This document shows positions 35,371 through 44,458 of a stretch of DNA of 64,000 bases, piece by piece. The notes beneath the pieces are model-generated. The model had not been told where the DNA came from and ran no database searches. It was given only the letters and a program-made list of their open reading frames with translations. The translations under genes were made by a program, and so were the position numbers. The stretch's first letter is position 1; each line of letters begins with the position of its first letter. This DNA is from Streptococcus ruminicola (GTDB lineage Bacteria > Bacillota > Bacilli > Lactobacillales > Streptococcaceae): positions 372,001 to 436,000 of the forward strand of contig NZ_CP046919.1 of assembly GCF_011387195.1 (NCBI RefSeq). The letters run 5' to 3'.

Positions 35371-36462
35371 TTATTTGTTTTCTGCTTCAAATTTTTTCAT
35401 GAATTCAATCAAATCAAGCACACCTTGACGAGGGAAGGCGTTATAAAGACTTGCACGCATACCACCAACTGAACGGTGACCTTTAATGTTTTTGAATCCA
35501 AGTGGTGTGGCTTCTGCTACAAACTTAGCATCAAGCTCTTTACTTGGTGTCACGAATGGAATATTCGCTACTGAACGTTCTGCTGGGTTCTTAACAGGAT
35601 TTGTATAGAAGTCTGATTGGTCGATGAAGTCATACAAAAGACCTGATTTTTCACGGTTAGCAGCCTCCATCTTGTCAACACCACCGAAAGCTTTCACCCA
35701 TTCAAAGACAAGTTTTGCAATATAGATGCTGTATGCAGGTGGTGTATTATAAAGTGAACCCGCTTCAGCTTGGATACGATAATCAAGCATTGCAGAAAGT
35801 GTTGGCTCATCATTCAAGAAATCTTCACGAACAATAACAACAGTCACACCAGCAGGACCAATATTTTTTTGAGCGCCCGCATAAATCAGTGCAAAATCTT
35901 CAACATTATAGCGAACCGCTAAAATATTAGAAGACATATCTGCCACAATTGGTACACCATTAGTATCTGGAAGGTCATAAATAGAAGTTCCTTCAATAGT
36001 GTTATTTGTTGTGATGTGAACGTACGCAGCTTCAGGATCAATATCTTTTGGATCAAATGTAGGAATATGATCATATACAGTATCTTCTGACGAGGCTAGG
36101 AGCAAGGGTTCAAAAGGAACGGATTTGGACAATTTAACAGCTTCAGCATAAGCTTTTTTACCCCATGATCCACCAACTAGATAATATGCCTTACGTCCCT
36201 TAGCTAGGTTCAAAGGAAGCATAGTGAATTGTGTAGATGCTCCGCCTTGAAGGAACATTACTTTGTAATTATCAGGAATTGCCATCAATTCACGCAATAA
36301 TTTTTCAGCTTCTTTAATGATATTATCAAACTCTTTGGAACGGTGGGACATTTCTAAAACACTCATGCCGCTACCTTGGTAGTCAAGCATTTCACGCTGT
36401 GCTTGTTCAAGCACTGGTTTTGGTAACACTGCAGGACCTGCAGAGAAATTGTAAATTGTCAT
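35371..36462 (-). CDS. serC: Phosphoserine aminotransferase
   Basis: A 363-aa PLP enzyme converting 3-phosphohydroxypyruvate to phosphoserine. It begins [20 protein letters not shown] and has the PLP lysine in [12 protein letters not shown] near residue 198, and [15 protein letters not shown] near the end. First gene of serC-serA. The ATG has GGAGGT upstream. The promoter at 36489-36518 contains a CodY-like box in its spacer, implying repression in amino-acid-rich medium. Confidence 0.97.
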   Translation of the reverse strand: MTIYNFSAGPAVLPKPVLEQAQREMLDYQGSGMSVLEMSHRSKEFDNIIKEAEKLLRELMAIPDNYKVMFLQGGASTQFTMLPLNLAKGRKAYYLVGGSWGKKAYAEAVKLSKSVPFEPLLLASSEDTVYDHIPTFDPKDIDPEAAYVHITTNNTIEGTSIYDLPDTNGVPIVADMSSNILAVRYNVEDFALIYAGAQKNIGPAGVTVVIVREDFLNDEPTLSAMLDYRIQAEAGSLYNTPPAYSIYIAKLVFEWVKAFGGVDKMEAANREKSGLLYDFIDQSDFYTNPVKNPAERSVANIPFVTPSKELDAKFVAEATPLGFKNIKGHRSVGGMRASLYNAFPRQGVLDLIEFMKKFEAENK

Positions 36463-36488
36463 AAAAATACCTCCGTATAATGGTATAA

Positions 36489-36518
36489 ATTATATCACAA
36501 TTTTCTGAATTTTGTAAA
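36489..36518 (-). promoter_or_regulatory. serC promoter with a CodY-like box
   Basis: Minus strand TTTACA, 18-bp spacer, extended -10 TGATATAAT. The spacer holds AATTTTCTGAATTTT (36499-36513 on the plus strand), 13 of 15 bases of the CodY consensus AATTTTCWGAAAATT. Confidence 0.65.
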
Positions 36519-36596
36519 GATTTTTACGGATTTTTATCCAAAATATTTATGAATAACCATGTTATAATAGTAAATAACAAACATTAAGGAGAAAAA

Positions 36597-37226
36597 ATGA
36601 TTATCAAAGAATTTTGTGCTGAAAACACAACTTTGCTCAGCCAACTTGACTCATCTGTTAAACGCGTCGAACTTTGTGACAATTTAGCCGTTGGTGGAAC
36701 AACTCCTTCATACGGTGTCATCAAAGAAGCTGCGCGCTATCTTCACGAAAAAGAAATCTCACTCGCTACAATGATTCGTCCACGTGGTGGTAACTTTGTT
36801 TATAACGATAGCGAACTTCGAATCATGGAAGATGATATTCTTCGTGCAGCAGAATTAGAAAGTGACAACTTAGTCCTTGGGCTTTTAACTGAAGATAACC
36901 ACATCGATGTTGAAGGGATCGAACAACTTCTTCCATCAACTCAAGGCTTGCCACTAGTCTTTCATATGGCATTTGACCAAATTCCTCTTGCTGATCAAAA
37001 AGAAGCTATTGACCAACTTGTCGACCTTGGTTTTGTACGTATCCTAACTCATGGTTCTTCAGAAAATAATGATATTTTTGAAAATGTTGACCATCTTAAA
37101 GAATTAGTTGATTACGCCGACGGACGCATTGAAATTATGATTGGTGGCGGTGTGACAGCTGATAATTACCAAGAACTAATTGAAAAAACTGGTGCCCAAG
37201 CAGCACATGGCACTAAAATTTGTTAA
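36597..37226 (+). CDS. cutC: CutC family protein
   Basis: A 209-aa TIM-barrel protein of the CutC family, historically linked to copper handling; the enzymatic role is not settled. It begins with IKEFCAENTTLLSQLDSSVKRVELCDNLAVGGTTPSYG, and has the MIRPRGGNFVYNDSELRIM and HMAFD/ILTHGSS motifs of the family. AAGGAG precedes the ATG; divergent from serC and followed by its own terminator. No copper gene is nearby. Confidence 0.93.
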   Translation: MIIKEFCAENTTLLSQLDSSVKRVELCDNLAVGGTTPSYGVIKEAARYLHEKEISLATMIRPRGGNFVYNDSELRIMEDDILRAAELESDNLVLGLLTEDNHIDVEGIEQLLPSTQGLPLVFHMAFDQIPLADQKEAIDQLVDLGFVRILTHGSSENNDIFENVDHLKELVDYADGRIEIMIGGGVTADNYQELIEKTGAQAAHGTKIC

Positions 37227-37235
37227 TAATGATTT

Positions 37236-37263
37236 AACACCTTGAAGAACAAGGTGTTTTTTT
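37236..37263 (+). terminator. Intrinsic terminator of cutC
   Basis: AACACCTTG/CAAGGTGTT with a 5-nt loop followed by a T run. Confidence 0.85.
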
Positions 37264-37264
37264 A

Positions 37265-37300
37265 CACCAAAAAATCCGAATTCTATTAAACTCGGATTTT
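37265..37300 (-). terminator. Intrinsic terminator of amt-glnB
   Basis: Minus strand AAAATCCGA/TCGGATTTT around a 12-nt loop followed by a T run, 40 bases past the glnB stop. Confidence 0.75.
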
Positions 37301-37339
37301 CCATCACATTTATGTTAACTTTGGAGATATCTTTTTCAC

Positions 37340-37681
37340 CTAAACGGCGTCTCCTCCACGTTCACCTGTACGAATACGGATGACTTCTTCGATGGGAAGA
37401 ATGAAAATTTTCCCATCTCCGACTTCTCCAGTGTGAACAGCTTTGCAGATAATATCTACAATTTCGTCAACCGCTGCATCATGAGTAACGATTTCAACTT
37501 TGACTTTTGCAAGCAATGTTGGAACAATTTTTTGACCACGAACATATTCTGCAAAACCGCGTTGGTTACCATATCCCAAAACTTGGCTGACGGTCATCCC
37601 TTTTGTAAAACCAGCCTTTGATAAGGCATCCTTCAGATCTTCCAAGCGATCTGGACGAATAATAGCCTCGATTTTTTTCAT
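37340..37681 (-). CDS. glnB: PII nitrogen regulatory protein
   Basis: A 113-aa PII protein, partner of the Amt channel encoded just upstream (GlnK-type position). It starts [24 protein letters not shown] and has the C-terminal signature [18 protein letters not shown]. In the T-loop (about 37-55; [19 protein letters not shown]) the tyrosine that is uridylylated in enteric PII (Tyr51) is missing; positions 51-52 are Lys-Ile. Tyr46 remains. The ATG at 37681 has AAAGGG upstream. Co-transcribed with amt under GlnR. Confidence 0.92.
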   Translation of the reverse strand: MKKIEAIIRPDRLEDLKDALSKAGFTKGMTVSQVLGYGNQRGFAEYVRGQKIVPTLLAKVKVEIVTHDAAVDEIVDIICKAVHTGEVGDGKIFILPIEEVIRIRTGERGGDAV

Positions 37682-37761
37682 AATGTACACCCTTTCTAAA
37701 CGTCTCTATTGTAACTTAGTTTAACTCAGTTTTTTATTTTCGACAAGCCAAACGTTGCTGC

Positions 37762-38997
37762 TTATGAATCCAATCCCATGAAAGTTGGGTAAGCTGTTTC
37801 TTCATGTTCGCTGTCATCAAGACCAATAGCTTCGGCACGGTCTTCAACTCGAATACTTGTAAAGATTGAGATAATCTTAACAATGATGAATGTAGCAACT
37901 GCTGACCAAACAATTGTGAAAATAATAGCTGCGATTGTTACTAGGAAAAGATGTGCATTTCCGTAAATCAAACCAATATTGTGTTTATCAAGAGCAAGTT
38001 CTGGTGTTGTGAAAAGTCCTGTTACCAATCCACCAAAGATACCACCGATACCGTGACAACCAAAAGCATCAAGTGCGTCGTCGTAACCAAATTTGCTTTT
38101 AAGAACTGAAATAGCGAAATAACAAATTGGGCTTACACAAAGACCAATTAAAAGTGAACTCCATGTTGATACAAAACCTGCGCCAGGTGTGATAGCGACA
38201 AGTCCTGCAACCAAGCCAGTTGAAGCACCGACAAGTGAGAATTTACCAGTCAAAACTTTTTCAACAAGCAACCAAGATAGCATTGCTGCTGCTGCTGAAA
38301 TATGAGTTGTTACAAAAGCATGAACTGCAAGACCATTGGCTGCTAAAGCAGAACCTGCGTTAAATCCAAACCAACCGAACCAGAGAAGTCCTGCACCAAG
38401 GAAAACAAACGGAACATTATGAGGACGATATTCTAAACGGTCATAGTCACGACGTTTACCAAGAAGAATGGCTAATACCAAGCCAGAAACCCCTGAAGTA
38501 ATGTGAACTACATCACCACCGGCAAAGTCAATCGTACCCCATTGAGCCAAAAGCCCTTCGTCCCAAACCATATGAGCAAATGGGAAGTAAACCAACAACA
38601 ACCAGAAAATAACAAAGATAACTAATGGTGTGAATCGCATGCGCCCTGCTGCCGCTCCTGTTAAAATGGCAACAGTAATGATTGGAAACATCATTTGGAA
38701 AGCTGCGAACAAAGCATCTGGAATAGCTAAGCCACGCGTACTAGCTGATTCACTAACACCTTTGAAGAATAGATGAGAGAAGTTCCCAATAAGACTTCCG
38801 TTCCCGCCAAATGAGAGGGAGTAACCACAAACCATCCACATTACTGAGGCAACTGCAATAGGAATCGCACACATCATCATAGTGTTGATGACATTTTTAC
38901 GTCTTCCTAAACCACCATAGAAGAAGGCTAAGCCAGGTGTCATTAAGAAGACTAGGCCAGCACAGATAATCATAAAAGCAATACTTCCTGCATCCAT
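37762..38997 (-). CDS. amt: Ammonium transporter Amt
   Basis: A 411-aa membrane channel with 11 predicted helices and an outer N-terminus. It has the pore twin histidines (in VTTHISAAAAMLSW and in the DALDAFGCHGIGGIFGG signature) and MTPGLAFFYGGLGRRKNV. It moves ammonium and is blocked by PII at high nitrogen. AAGGAG precedes the ATG. First gene of amt-glnB, 80 bases apart. Two exact GlnR boxes lie upstream. Confidence 0.96.
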   Translation of the reverse strand: MDAGSIAFMIICAGLVFLMTPGLAFFYGGLGRRKNVINTMMMCAIPIAVASVMWMVCGYSLSFGGNGSLIGNFSHLFFKGVSESASTRGLAIPDALFAAFQMMFPIITVAILTGAAAGRMRFTPLVIFVIFWLLLVYFPFAHMVWDEGLLAQWGTIDFAGGDVVHITSGVSGLVLAILLGKRRDYDRLEYRPHNVPFVFLGAGLLWFGWFGFNAGSALAANGLAVHAFVTTHISAAAAMLSWLLVEKVLTGKFSLVGASTGLVAGLVAITPGAGFVSTWSSLLIGLCVSPICYFAISVLKSKFGYDDALDAFGCHGIGGIFGGLVTGLFTTPELALDKHNIGLIYGNAHLFLVTIAAIIFTIVWSAVATFIIVKIISIFTSIRVEDRAEAIGLDDSEHEETAYPTFMGLDS

Positions 38998-39075
38998 ATC
39001 AAAAACTCCTTTTATTTTCTAAGGTTTTAGTTTTAAAACCAAATTTCAAATCTCTAACTATGTGTCAGATTTTTA

Positions 39076-39112
39076 TGTTAGATAATATAACACTATTTTT
39101 TAGACAAGTAAA
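39076..39112 (-). promoter_or_regulatory. amt-glnB promoter overlapped by a GlnR box
   Basis: Minus strand TTTACT (39107-39112), 17-bp spacer, TATATT (39084-39089) with TGn extension. The exact GlnR palindrome TGTTAGATAATATAACA (39076-39092; TGTNA-N7-TNACA) covers the -10. In the 355-base gap 38998-39352 there are also a second box and the rsmI terminator; a weak CodY-like match (12 of 15) lies at 39126-39140. Confidence 0.75.
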
Positions 39113-39276
39113 GGGTTTTTGGATAAATTTTCTAAATTTTCTAATTTTATAACAAGAGATGTCAGAGCTGAATTTCAGTAAAAAATGTTCATTCAGCCTT
39201 ATTTTAAAAGCTTTTAGCAAGATTTCAAAAATACACAGGATGTTAGTTTTTGGTCAATTTTCTTTATAACTATCTA

Positions 39277-39293
39277 TGTTATATTTTCTTACA
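39277..39293. promoter_or_regulatory. Second GlnR box upstream of amt-glnB
   Basis: TGTTATATTTTCTTACA matches TGTNA-N7-TNACA exactly. Its centre is 201 bases from the promoter-proximal box, so two GlnR dimers could act together or form a loop. Confidence 0.6.
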
Positions 39294-39311
39294 TAAAATT
39301 GTAAACAAACT

Positions 39312-39340
39312 AAAAAATCAGACAAAATGCCTGATTTTTT
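39312..39340 (-). terminator. Intrinsic terminator of rsmI operon
   Basis: AAAAAATCAG/CTGATTTTTT with a 9-nt loop, 12 bases after the rsmI stop. Confidence 0.85.
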
Positions 39341-39352
39341 CAATGAATCATA

Positions 39353-40219
39353 TCAAATACCGTGATAAGCGTTATAAACTTCTTGGCGATTTAAACCATA
39401 AGTTTTGGCAACTTTCTTAATGGCTTGGTTAGGTTTGTCTCCAGCTTCAACTAAGCTAGCCACAAGTTCTGCCGGATTTAAGTCTTCAGCTGCTTTTTCA
39501 GCTTGTGCCTCTTCATCTTGACCAGATACGATTAACAAACATTCACCTTTTAGCGGATTTTCAGCAATGTAGTCCAAAAGTTCTGAAATTGCACCGCGTT
39601 GGTATTCTTCATAAAGTTTTGTCAATTCACGGACTAAAACAACTTGTCTGTCACCATAGACAGCTAACATGTTTTCTAACGTATCTGCCACACGATAAGG
39701 TGATTCATAGAAGATTTGAGTTTCAGGATAAGCTTTTTTACTTTCAAAAAAGTCTTTTTGCTGTCCTGATTTTCGTGGCAAGAAGCCATAAAAGATGTGT
39801 GGCTGCGGTGCTAGACCACTTGCAATCAAAGCTGTAATCCCTGCTGAAGCACCAGGAAGAGCAACTACTGTAATGTCTTCAGCAATCGCCGCTTTGACCA
39901 AATCATGTCCTGGATCTGAAATTGATGGCATACCCGCATCTGATACTTGTGCCAAATTTTTTCCAGCTTTCAAAAGCTCGATTAACTCTGGGATTTTTTC
40001 ATAGGCATTATGCTCATGAAAACTAATTTGCTTAACTGTAATATCAAAATGCTTCAACAAGAGCCCAGTATTTCTGGTATCTTCTGCGCAAATAAAATCA
40101 GCTGTTTTAAGGGTCTCCACAGCACGAAAAGTCATATCTTGCAAGTTTCCAATAGGTGTTGGAACAAGATACAGTGTCCCATAGTCGCTCTGGCCTTTGA
40201 AACTTTTTTGTACTTTCAT
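39353..40219 (-). CDS. rsmI: 16S rRNA (cytidine(1402)-2'-O)-methyltransferase
   Basis: A 288-aa SAM-dependent enzyme that methylates the ribose of C1402 in the decoding site. Landmarks are YLVPTPIGNLQDMTFRAVETL, CAEDTRNT, DAGMPSISDPGHDL and the GAS-type ALPGASAGITALIASG motif, with a C-terminal helical tail. I take ATG 40219; a TTG nine bases earlier touches the yabA stop. Last gene of tmk-holB-ricT-yabA-rsmI. Confidence 0.95.
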   Translation of the reverse strand: MKVQKSFKGQSDYGTLYLVPTPIGNLQDMTFRAVETLKTADFICAEDTRNTGLLLKHFDITVKQISFHEHNAYEKIPELIELLKAGKNLAQVSDAGMPSISDPGHDLVKAAIAEDITVVALPGASAGITALIASGLAPQPHIFYGFLPRKSGQQKDFFESKKAYPETQIFYESPYRVADTLENMLAVYGDRQVVLVRELTKLYEEYQRGAISELLDYIAENPLKGECLLIVSGQDEEAQAEKAAEDLNPAELVASLVEAGDKPNQAIKKVAKTYGLNRQEVYNAYHGI

Positions 40220-40228
40220 ATCAGACAA

Positions 40229-40549
40229 CTACTCCCTATCTAAAACTTCCATACAGAACATGCATTCTTCGTCATTTTCACGACGTTGTCCATAGTAGTC
40301 ATTACAGATATGGAAACCATCATGGTAAATACTTTCGATATATTTTTTACCTTGTTTAGAAGATTTTACAGGAGCTTCTTGTTCTAATTGAGAAAGACGT
40401 GTGCGCAATTTGTCATTCTCAAGTCTAAGAGCTGTATTTTCTTCTAACAAAGATTGTACTTGTTTTTTCATGGCTTCAATTTCAGCCAAGGTAATCATTA
40501 AATTTTGTGAAAAGCCATCAAAGGCATCAAATAATTCTTTTTTATCCAC
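40229..40549 (-). CDS. yabA: Replication initiation control protein YabA
   Basis: A 106-aa regulator that binds DnaA and the DNA clamp to prevent re-initiation. The N-terminal half is a coiled coil (about 15-60, [19 protein letters not shown]) and the C-terminal half a zinc module with HICNDYYG and CMFC. The start is GTG at 40549 with GAGGAGGTC upstream; it overlaps the ricT end by 8 bases. Confidence 0.96.
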   Translation of the reverse strand: MDKKELFDAFDGFSQNLMITLAEIEAMKKQVQSLLEENTALRLENDKLRTRLSQLEQEAPVKSSKQGKKYIESIYHDGFHICNDYYGQRRENDEECMFCMEVLDRE

Positions 40550-41342
40550 GTACTTTGACCTCCTCTAAAGCGTAAGTTAAAAGAGTATGTCGTTCAGGTA
40601 ATCTTACCTTAACAGTATCAGAAAAGACATCGATTCCTGCAACAACTCCTAATCCATCAACTGTTTCAATTTCTGTCCCCAAATCAGGGAATTTCTCCTT
40701 AGAGGTTTTATAAAATTCATCCTCAAAGCTCAAACAGCACATCAAACGACCACAGATACCAGCCGTTTTTCCAGTGCTAAGTGACATGCCTTGATTTTTA
40801 ACCATCTTGATTGATACCGGTGGAAATTCTCCTAAGAAACTAGCGCAACAAAGGGCACGGCCACAAGGGCCAACACCACCATAAACTTGTGCTTCTTCAC
40901 GACTATTGATTTGGCGAAGTTCAATACGTGTTTTGAAGTGGGCCGCTAAATCACGCAAAAGCTGACGGAAATCCACACGGTCTTCCGCACAAAATGTAAT
41001 CAAGACATAACTTCTTTCCAAAGGAAAGACAATGTCGATGACTTTCATTTTAAGCTGATTAGCCTCAATCAACTCATTTACTTTGTCAAATGAATTCATC
41101 GCCAAAGTCATATTCTCTTGATAAGCTTGAAAATCTTTATCATTTGCTTGACGAAGGACGCTATCCATTTCAGCAGGTAATTTAACCTCGTCCATATCTT
41201 CATTAGCTGTCACAACTTGAGCTAAGCGACAACCTTTTTTATTCTTGATGACTAAATAATCACCAACTTGATAGTTTTGGTTTGGCAAAACATAAACAAC
41301 TTTGCCTGTTTCTTCGTATTTTACACTCAATACTTCTGTCAT
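40542..41342 (-). CDS. ricT: PSP1 domain protein RicT (YaaT)
   Basis: A 266-aa PSP1-domain protein. In Bacillus RicT forms the Y-complex with RicA and RicF (YlbF), carries iron-sulfur clusters and guides RNase Y processing. The cysteine groups GPCGRALCC and GICGRLMCC (about residues 155-205) that bind the clusters are all present. Its ATG overlaps the holB stop as ATGA. A YlbF-family gene also lies in this window (48655-49095). Confidence 0.93.
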   Translation of the reverse strand: MTEVLSVKYEETGKVVYVLPNQNYQVGDYLVIKNKKGCRLAQVVTANEDMDEVKLPAEMDSVLRQANDKDFQAYQENMTLAMNSFDKVNELIEANQLKMKVIDIVFPLERSYVLITFCAEDRVDFRQLLRDLAAHFKTRIELRQINSREEAQVYGGVGPCGRALCCASFLGEFPPVSIKMVKNQGMSLSTGKTAGICGRLMCCLSFEDEFYKTSKEKFPDLGTEIETVDGLGVVAGIDVFSDTVKVRLPERHTLLTYALEEVKVRG

Positions 41343-42214
41343 GAAATCACCATATATTCTAGCACATTTTGGAAGCTAACATTACTTCTCCACATTTGCT
41401 GTGCCTTATAACTTTTCTCTAAATAAGTTAGACTCTCTTTTTGATTAAACTGCTTTGCTAAGAACAAAGGGAGCAGTTGAAAAACTAGTTCTTGCTCAGA
41501 CTTTTCAGGTGCCGCCTGAACCAAGCGTCCTGTTTCCAAATATGCTGTTGCTTTATCTTTAAAGAGAATTGAGATAAAGCGTTCAATCGTCTGAAGCAAG
41601 TCTAAAATCTTTTTATCAGCCATCAACTCATCTAAATGAGCTGGGGTTTTAGCCAATTCAGCTAAAATATCTGCCTGAGTTTTCAGAATGCCAGCTTTCT
41701 CAGCTTGTTCGACCAAAAGCTTTTTGTTTTTTGGAAAACGAAAGACCTGCGTACGACTCTTAATCGTTGGAAGGACCTTGCTTTCATCACTAGTCAATAG
41801 AATCATGTAAGAAGAACTTTGAGGTTCTTCAATGAATTTCAAAAGACTGTTAGCAGCGTTGACGTGCATCTTTTCACAGTCTTGAATAATGAAAACCTGT
41901 GATTTTCCTTCAAATCCTGAACGTGAAAAGTCACGCATCATTTCACGAATCGTCTCTGTCTTGATAATCTGTCCAGTCGGTTTAACCACTTTAACATCTG
42001 AGAAATCATTGTCATCTATCAATTGACATTCACGGCATTTCCCACAAGGTCTACCGTCATGCAAATTCTCACAGAAACGACTTTTGGCAAGATAGAGTGC
42101 AAAATCAAAGCTGGCAAAATCCCCTGAAAAAAGATAGGCATGGTTCATCCTATCTGATTTTAAAATCTGATTAAAGTCTTTAAAAAGTTGGGGTTGCAAG
42201 CACTCTAAATCCAT
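41339..42214 (-). CDS. holB: DNA polymerase III delta' subunit
   Basis: A 291-aa clamp-loader subunit. The N-terminal AAA-type part has the four-cysteine zinc finger in CENLHDGRPCGKCRECQ; the Walker A is degenerate (YLFSGDFASFDF), as usual for delta'; SRTQVFRFP is the SRC-like motif. The sensor-like NSLLKFIEEP segment is present. It follows tmk by 18 bases and overlaps ricT. Confidence 0.95.
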   Translation of the reverse strand: MDLECLQPQLFKDFNQILKSDRMNHAYLFSGDFASFDFALYLAKSRFCENLHDGRPCGKCRECQLIDDNDFSDVKVVKPTGQIIKTETIREMMRDFSRSGFEGKSQVFIIQDCEKMHVNAANSLLKFIEEPQSSSYMILLTSDESKVLPTIKSRTQVFRFPKNKKLLVEQAEKAGILKTQADILAELAKTPAHLDELMADKKILDLLQTIERFISILFKDKATAYLETGRLVQAAPEKSEQELVFQLLPLFLAKQFNQKESLTYLEKSYKAQQMWRSNVSFQNVLEYMVIS

Positions 42215-42232
42215 TTTAATTCCTTTACTTTT

Positions 42233-42859
42233 TTAGCTTAATTGCTCAAGAATCACTTGTGTTGCTTCTGCAACAACTTGATCAAGATCACGAGACGCAT
42301 CAATAGTTACAATACGTTCTTCTGTCTGAGCCAAAGCTAGATATCCTTGTCTAACACGCTTGTGCATGTCTAATTTTTCCAAATCAAGACGATTAACTTC
42401 ACGATCAGTATTTTTGGCAATTCGAGCCAATCCGATTTCTGATTCAACGTCAAAATAAAGCGTCAAATCAGGTTCTCTACCGTCAGTTGAGAAGTCATTT
42501 AACTTAGCGATAATATCCTTATCAAGTCCACGTCCTGCTCCTTGATAGGCTACTGAGCTATCAATAAAACGGTCAATCAAGACCACCTTACCAGCTTCTA
42601 AAGCCGGCAAAACCTTTTCAACATAGTGTTGACGTCTAGCTGCCATATAAAGAAGCAGCTCTGTTTTACTATCCATCGCAACATACTTAACATCTAAAAT
42701 AACGTCACGAATGCGTTCTGCAATTTCAACACCACCAGGCTCACGTGTGGTTACAATATCATAGCCCTTCTCTTGCAAAACTGGAAGCACTTTTTCAAGA
42801 ACTGTTGTTTTTCCAGCCCCGTCTGGACCTTCAAATGTAATGATTATACCGTTTTTCAT
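42233..42859 (-). CDS. tmk: Thymidylate kinase
   Basis: A 208-aa enzyme that phosphorylates dTMP to dTDP. P-loop [11 protein letters not shown] at residues 9-19, TTREPGG (Arg of the DRX-like motif) near 38, and the [20 protein letters not shown] motif near 95. AAGGAATT precedes the ATG. First gene of the tmk-holB-ricT-yabA-rsmI operon. Confidence 0.97.
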   Translation of the reverse strand: MKNGIIITFEGPDGAGKTTVLEKVLPVLQEKGYDIVTTREPGGVEIAERIRDVILDVKYVAMDSKTELLLYMAARRQHYVEKVLPALEAGKVVLIDRFIDSSVAYQGAGRGLDKDIIAKLNDFSTDGREPDLTLYFDVESEIGLARIAKNTDREVNRLDLEKLDMHKRVRQGYLALAQTEERIVTIDASRDLDQVVAEATQVILEQLS

Positions 42860-42951
42860 GAAAATTCCTTAATACTATTTTCTTTACTTCTATTTTATCA
42901 AAAATCATGCAAAAAAGCACTGCTAATCTTAGCAATGCTTCTATATATTCC

Positions 42952-43611
42952 TTAGTCAATAACTTTAGCTGATGTCAATTCAATCGCATCAACTTGAATC
43001 CCCTGCTTAATCAATTTTTCACGCAAATCTGTTACATCTGCTTTGCCATCAATTTGAATCTCAATAGCTACCTTACCAGATCTACGTGTAGCAACTACTG
43101 TGCGCTTGATATTAAGGTTATCAGCAGAAATCGTGTCAACAATTTTAGCTAAAGTCCCAACAGTATCATCTGCCGTTATGATAACACGAACCCCTTCTTC
43201 CCCGTAACCTGAAACTTCAAGAAAAGCTTTAAACACATCTTTCTCAGTAATCACACCGAAAACTTGACCTGCCTCAACAACTGGGAGAATTCCAACTTGA
43301 TTCTTCATCATAGCATAAACAGCATCTTCAAGGCTGGCATAAGGTGAAACTGTGACAACATCTCTAACCATAATATCTCGAATTTTTGTTTTATTTAACA
43401 AATAATTCATTTCATAAATAGAAAGTGTTGTCGCTTTTGAAGGACTTGCTTCAGCCATTGTTCTTTCAGTAACAACACCAACAAGTCTATCATTTTCAAT
43501 AACTGGTAAGCGGCGTAATCCTTGTTCTCTCATCATATCAGCTGCATGGGCAACTGTTGTATCGGGTGATACATAGACAACTTTTTTTGTCATAAAATCT
43601 TTAACTGCCAT
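42952..43611 (-). CDS. CBS-pair protein with ACT-like C-terminus (AcuB-like)
   Basis: A 219-aa protein: two CBS domains (about residues 7-60 and 80-135; MTKKVVYVSPDTTVAHAADMMREQGLRRLPVI and MVRDVVTVSPYASLEDAVYAMMKNQVGILPV) then an ACT-like domain (about 140-210). Such AcuB-type proteins probably sense adenine nucleotides or amino acids; no catalytic motif. It follows the liv cluster on the same strand 136 bases on, so it may be linked to branched-chain amino acid supply. CGGAGAT precedes the ATG. Confidence 0.87.
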   Translation of the reverse strand: MAVKDFMTKKVVYVSPDTTVAHAADMMREQGLRRLPVIENDRLVGVVTERTMAEASPSKATTLSIYEMNYLLNKTKIRDIMVRDVVTVSPYASLEDAVYAMMKNQVGILPVVEAGQVFGVITEKDVFKAFLEVSGYGEEGVRVIITADDTVGTLAKIVDTISADNLNIKRTVVATRRSGKVAIEIQIDGKADVTDLREKLIKQGIQVDAIELTSAKVID

Positions 43612-43698
43612 AATTAATCTCCGCTTATTTTTCTTATATTTATTATATCACAAACTGCAAACGATTCCTAAAAAGGTGAAAAAGGCTGAAACAAGAAA

Positions 43699-43717
43699 GG
43701 GCAGACCTTTGTCCACC
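43699..43717 (-). terminator. Weak terminator after livF
   Basis: GGGCAGAC/GTCCACCC imperfect stem with a loose T-rich tail, 31 bases past the livF stop. Some readthrough to the CBS gene is possible. Confidence 0.45.
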
Positions 43718-43747
43718 CTGTCATCAAGAACCGTTAAAAGTCTATTC

Positions 43748-44458
43748 TTATCCACCAAGATAAGCTTTACGGACTTCTTCAGATTCCAATAGTTCTTTAC
43801 CTGTTCCAGAAAGAACAACTTTTCCTGTTTCTAACACATAGCCACGGTCAGCAATCGCTAGAGCTTTATTGGCATTTTGTTCAATTAGCAAGACTGTTGT
43901 TCCTTGTTTTTGAATATCTTGAATAATATCAAAAATTTCTTGGATAAAGATTGGCGCAAGCCCCATTGAAGGTTCATCAAGAAGCAACAATTTAGGTTGG
44001 CTCATCAAAGCACGTCCCATAGCAAGCATTTGTTGTTCACCACCTGAAAGTGTTGCTGCATCTTGCATCTTACGTTCTTCAAGACGTGGAAAACGATCAA
44101 AAACTTTCTTCAAATTCTTTTGATTTTCTTCACGGTCATTTCGTAAGAACGCACCAAGTTCAAGGTTTTCAAGGACAGTCAATCCTGGGAAGACGTGACG
44201 ACCCTCAGGAACCTGAGACAAACCACCCGCGACAATTTTACGAGCTGGTTCTTTTTGAATTTCTTGCCCTAAAAACTCAATTTTACCAGCACTTGGGCGC
44301 ACCAAACCAGAAATTGTTCGAAGAATTGAGGTTTTACCAGCACCATTTGCACCGATAAGAGTCACCACTTCTCCCTCATTAACTTCAAATGAAACGTCTT
44401 TTACAGCCTGGATAACGCCGTAATGAACTGATAAATTATCAACTTTTAACATTGCCAT
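43748..44458 (-). CDS. livF: Branched-chain amino acid ABC transporter ATPase LivF
   Basis: A 236-aa ATPase with Walker A GANGAGKTS, signature LSGGEQQMLAMGRAL and Walker B LLLLDEPSMGLAP, the LivF form. Second ATPase of the livJHMGF importer. Its ATG shares a base with the livG stop (TAATG). Last gene of the operon. Confidence 0.96.
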   Translation of the reverse strand: MAMLKVDNLSVHYGVIQAVKDVSFEVNEGEVVTLIGANGAGKTSILRTISGLVRPSAGKIEFLGQEIQKEPARKIVAGGLSQVPEGRHVFPGLTVLENLELGAFLRNDREENQKNLKKVFDRFPRLEERKMQDAATLSGGEQQMLAMGRALMSQPKLLLLDEPSMGLAPIFIQEIFDIIQDIQKQGTTVLLIEQNANKALAIADRGYVLETGKVVLSGTGKELLESEEVRKAYLGG

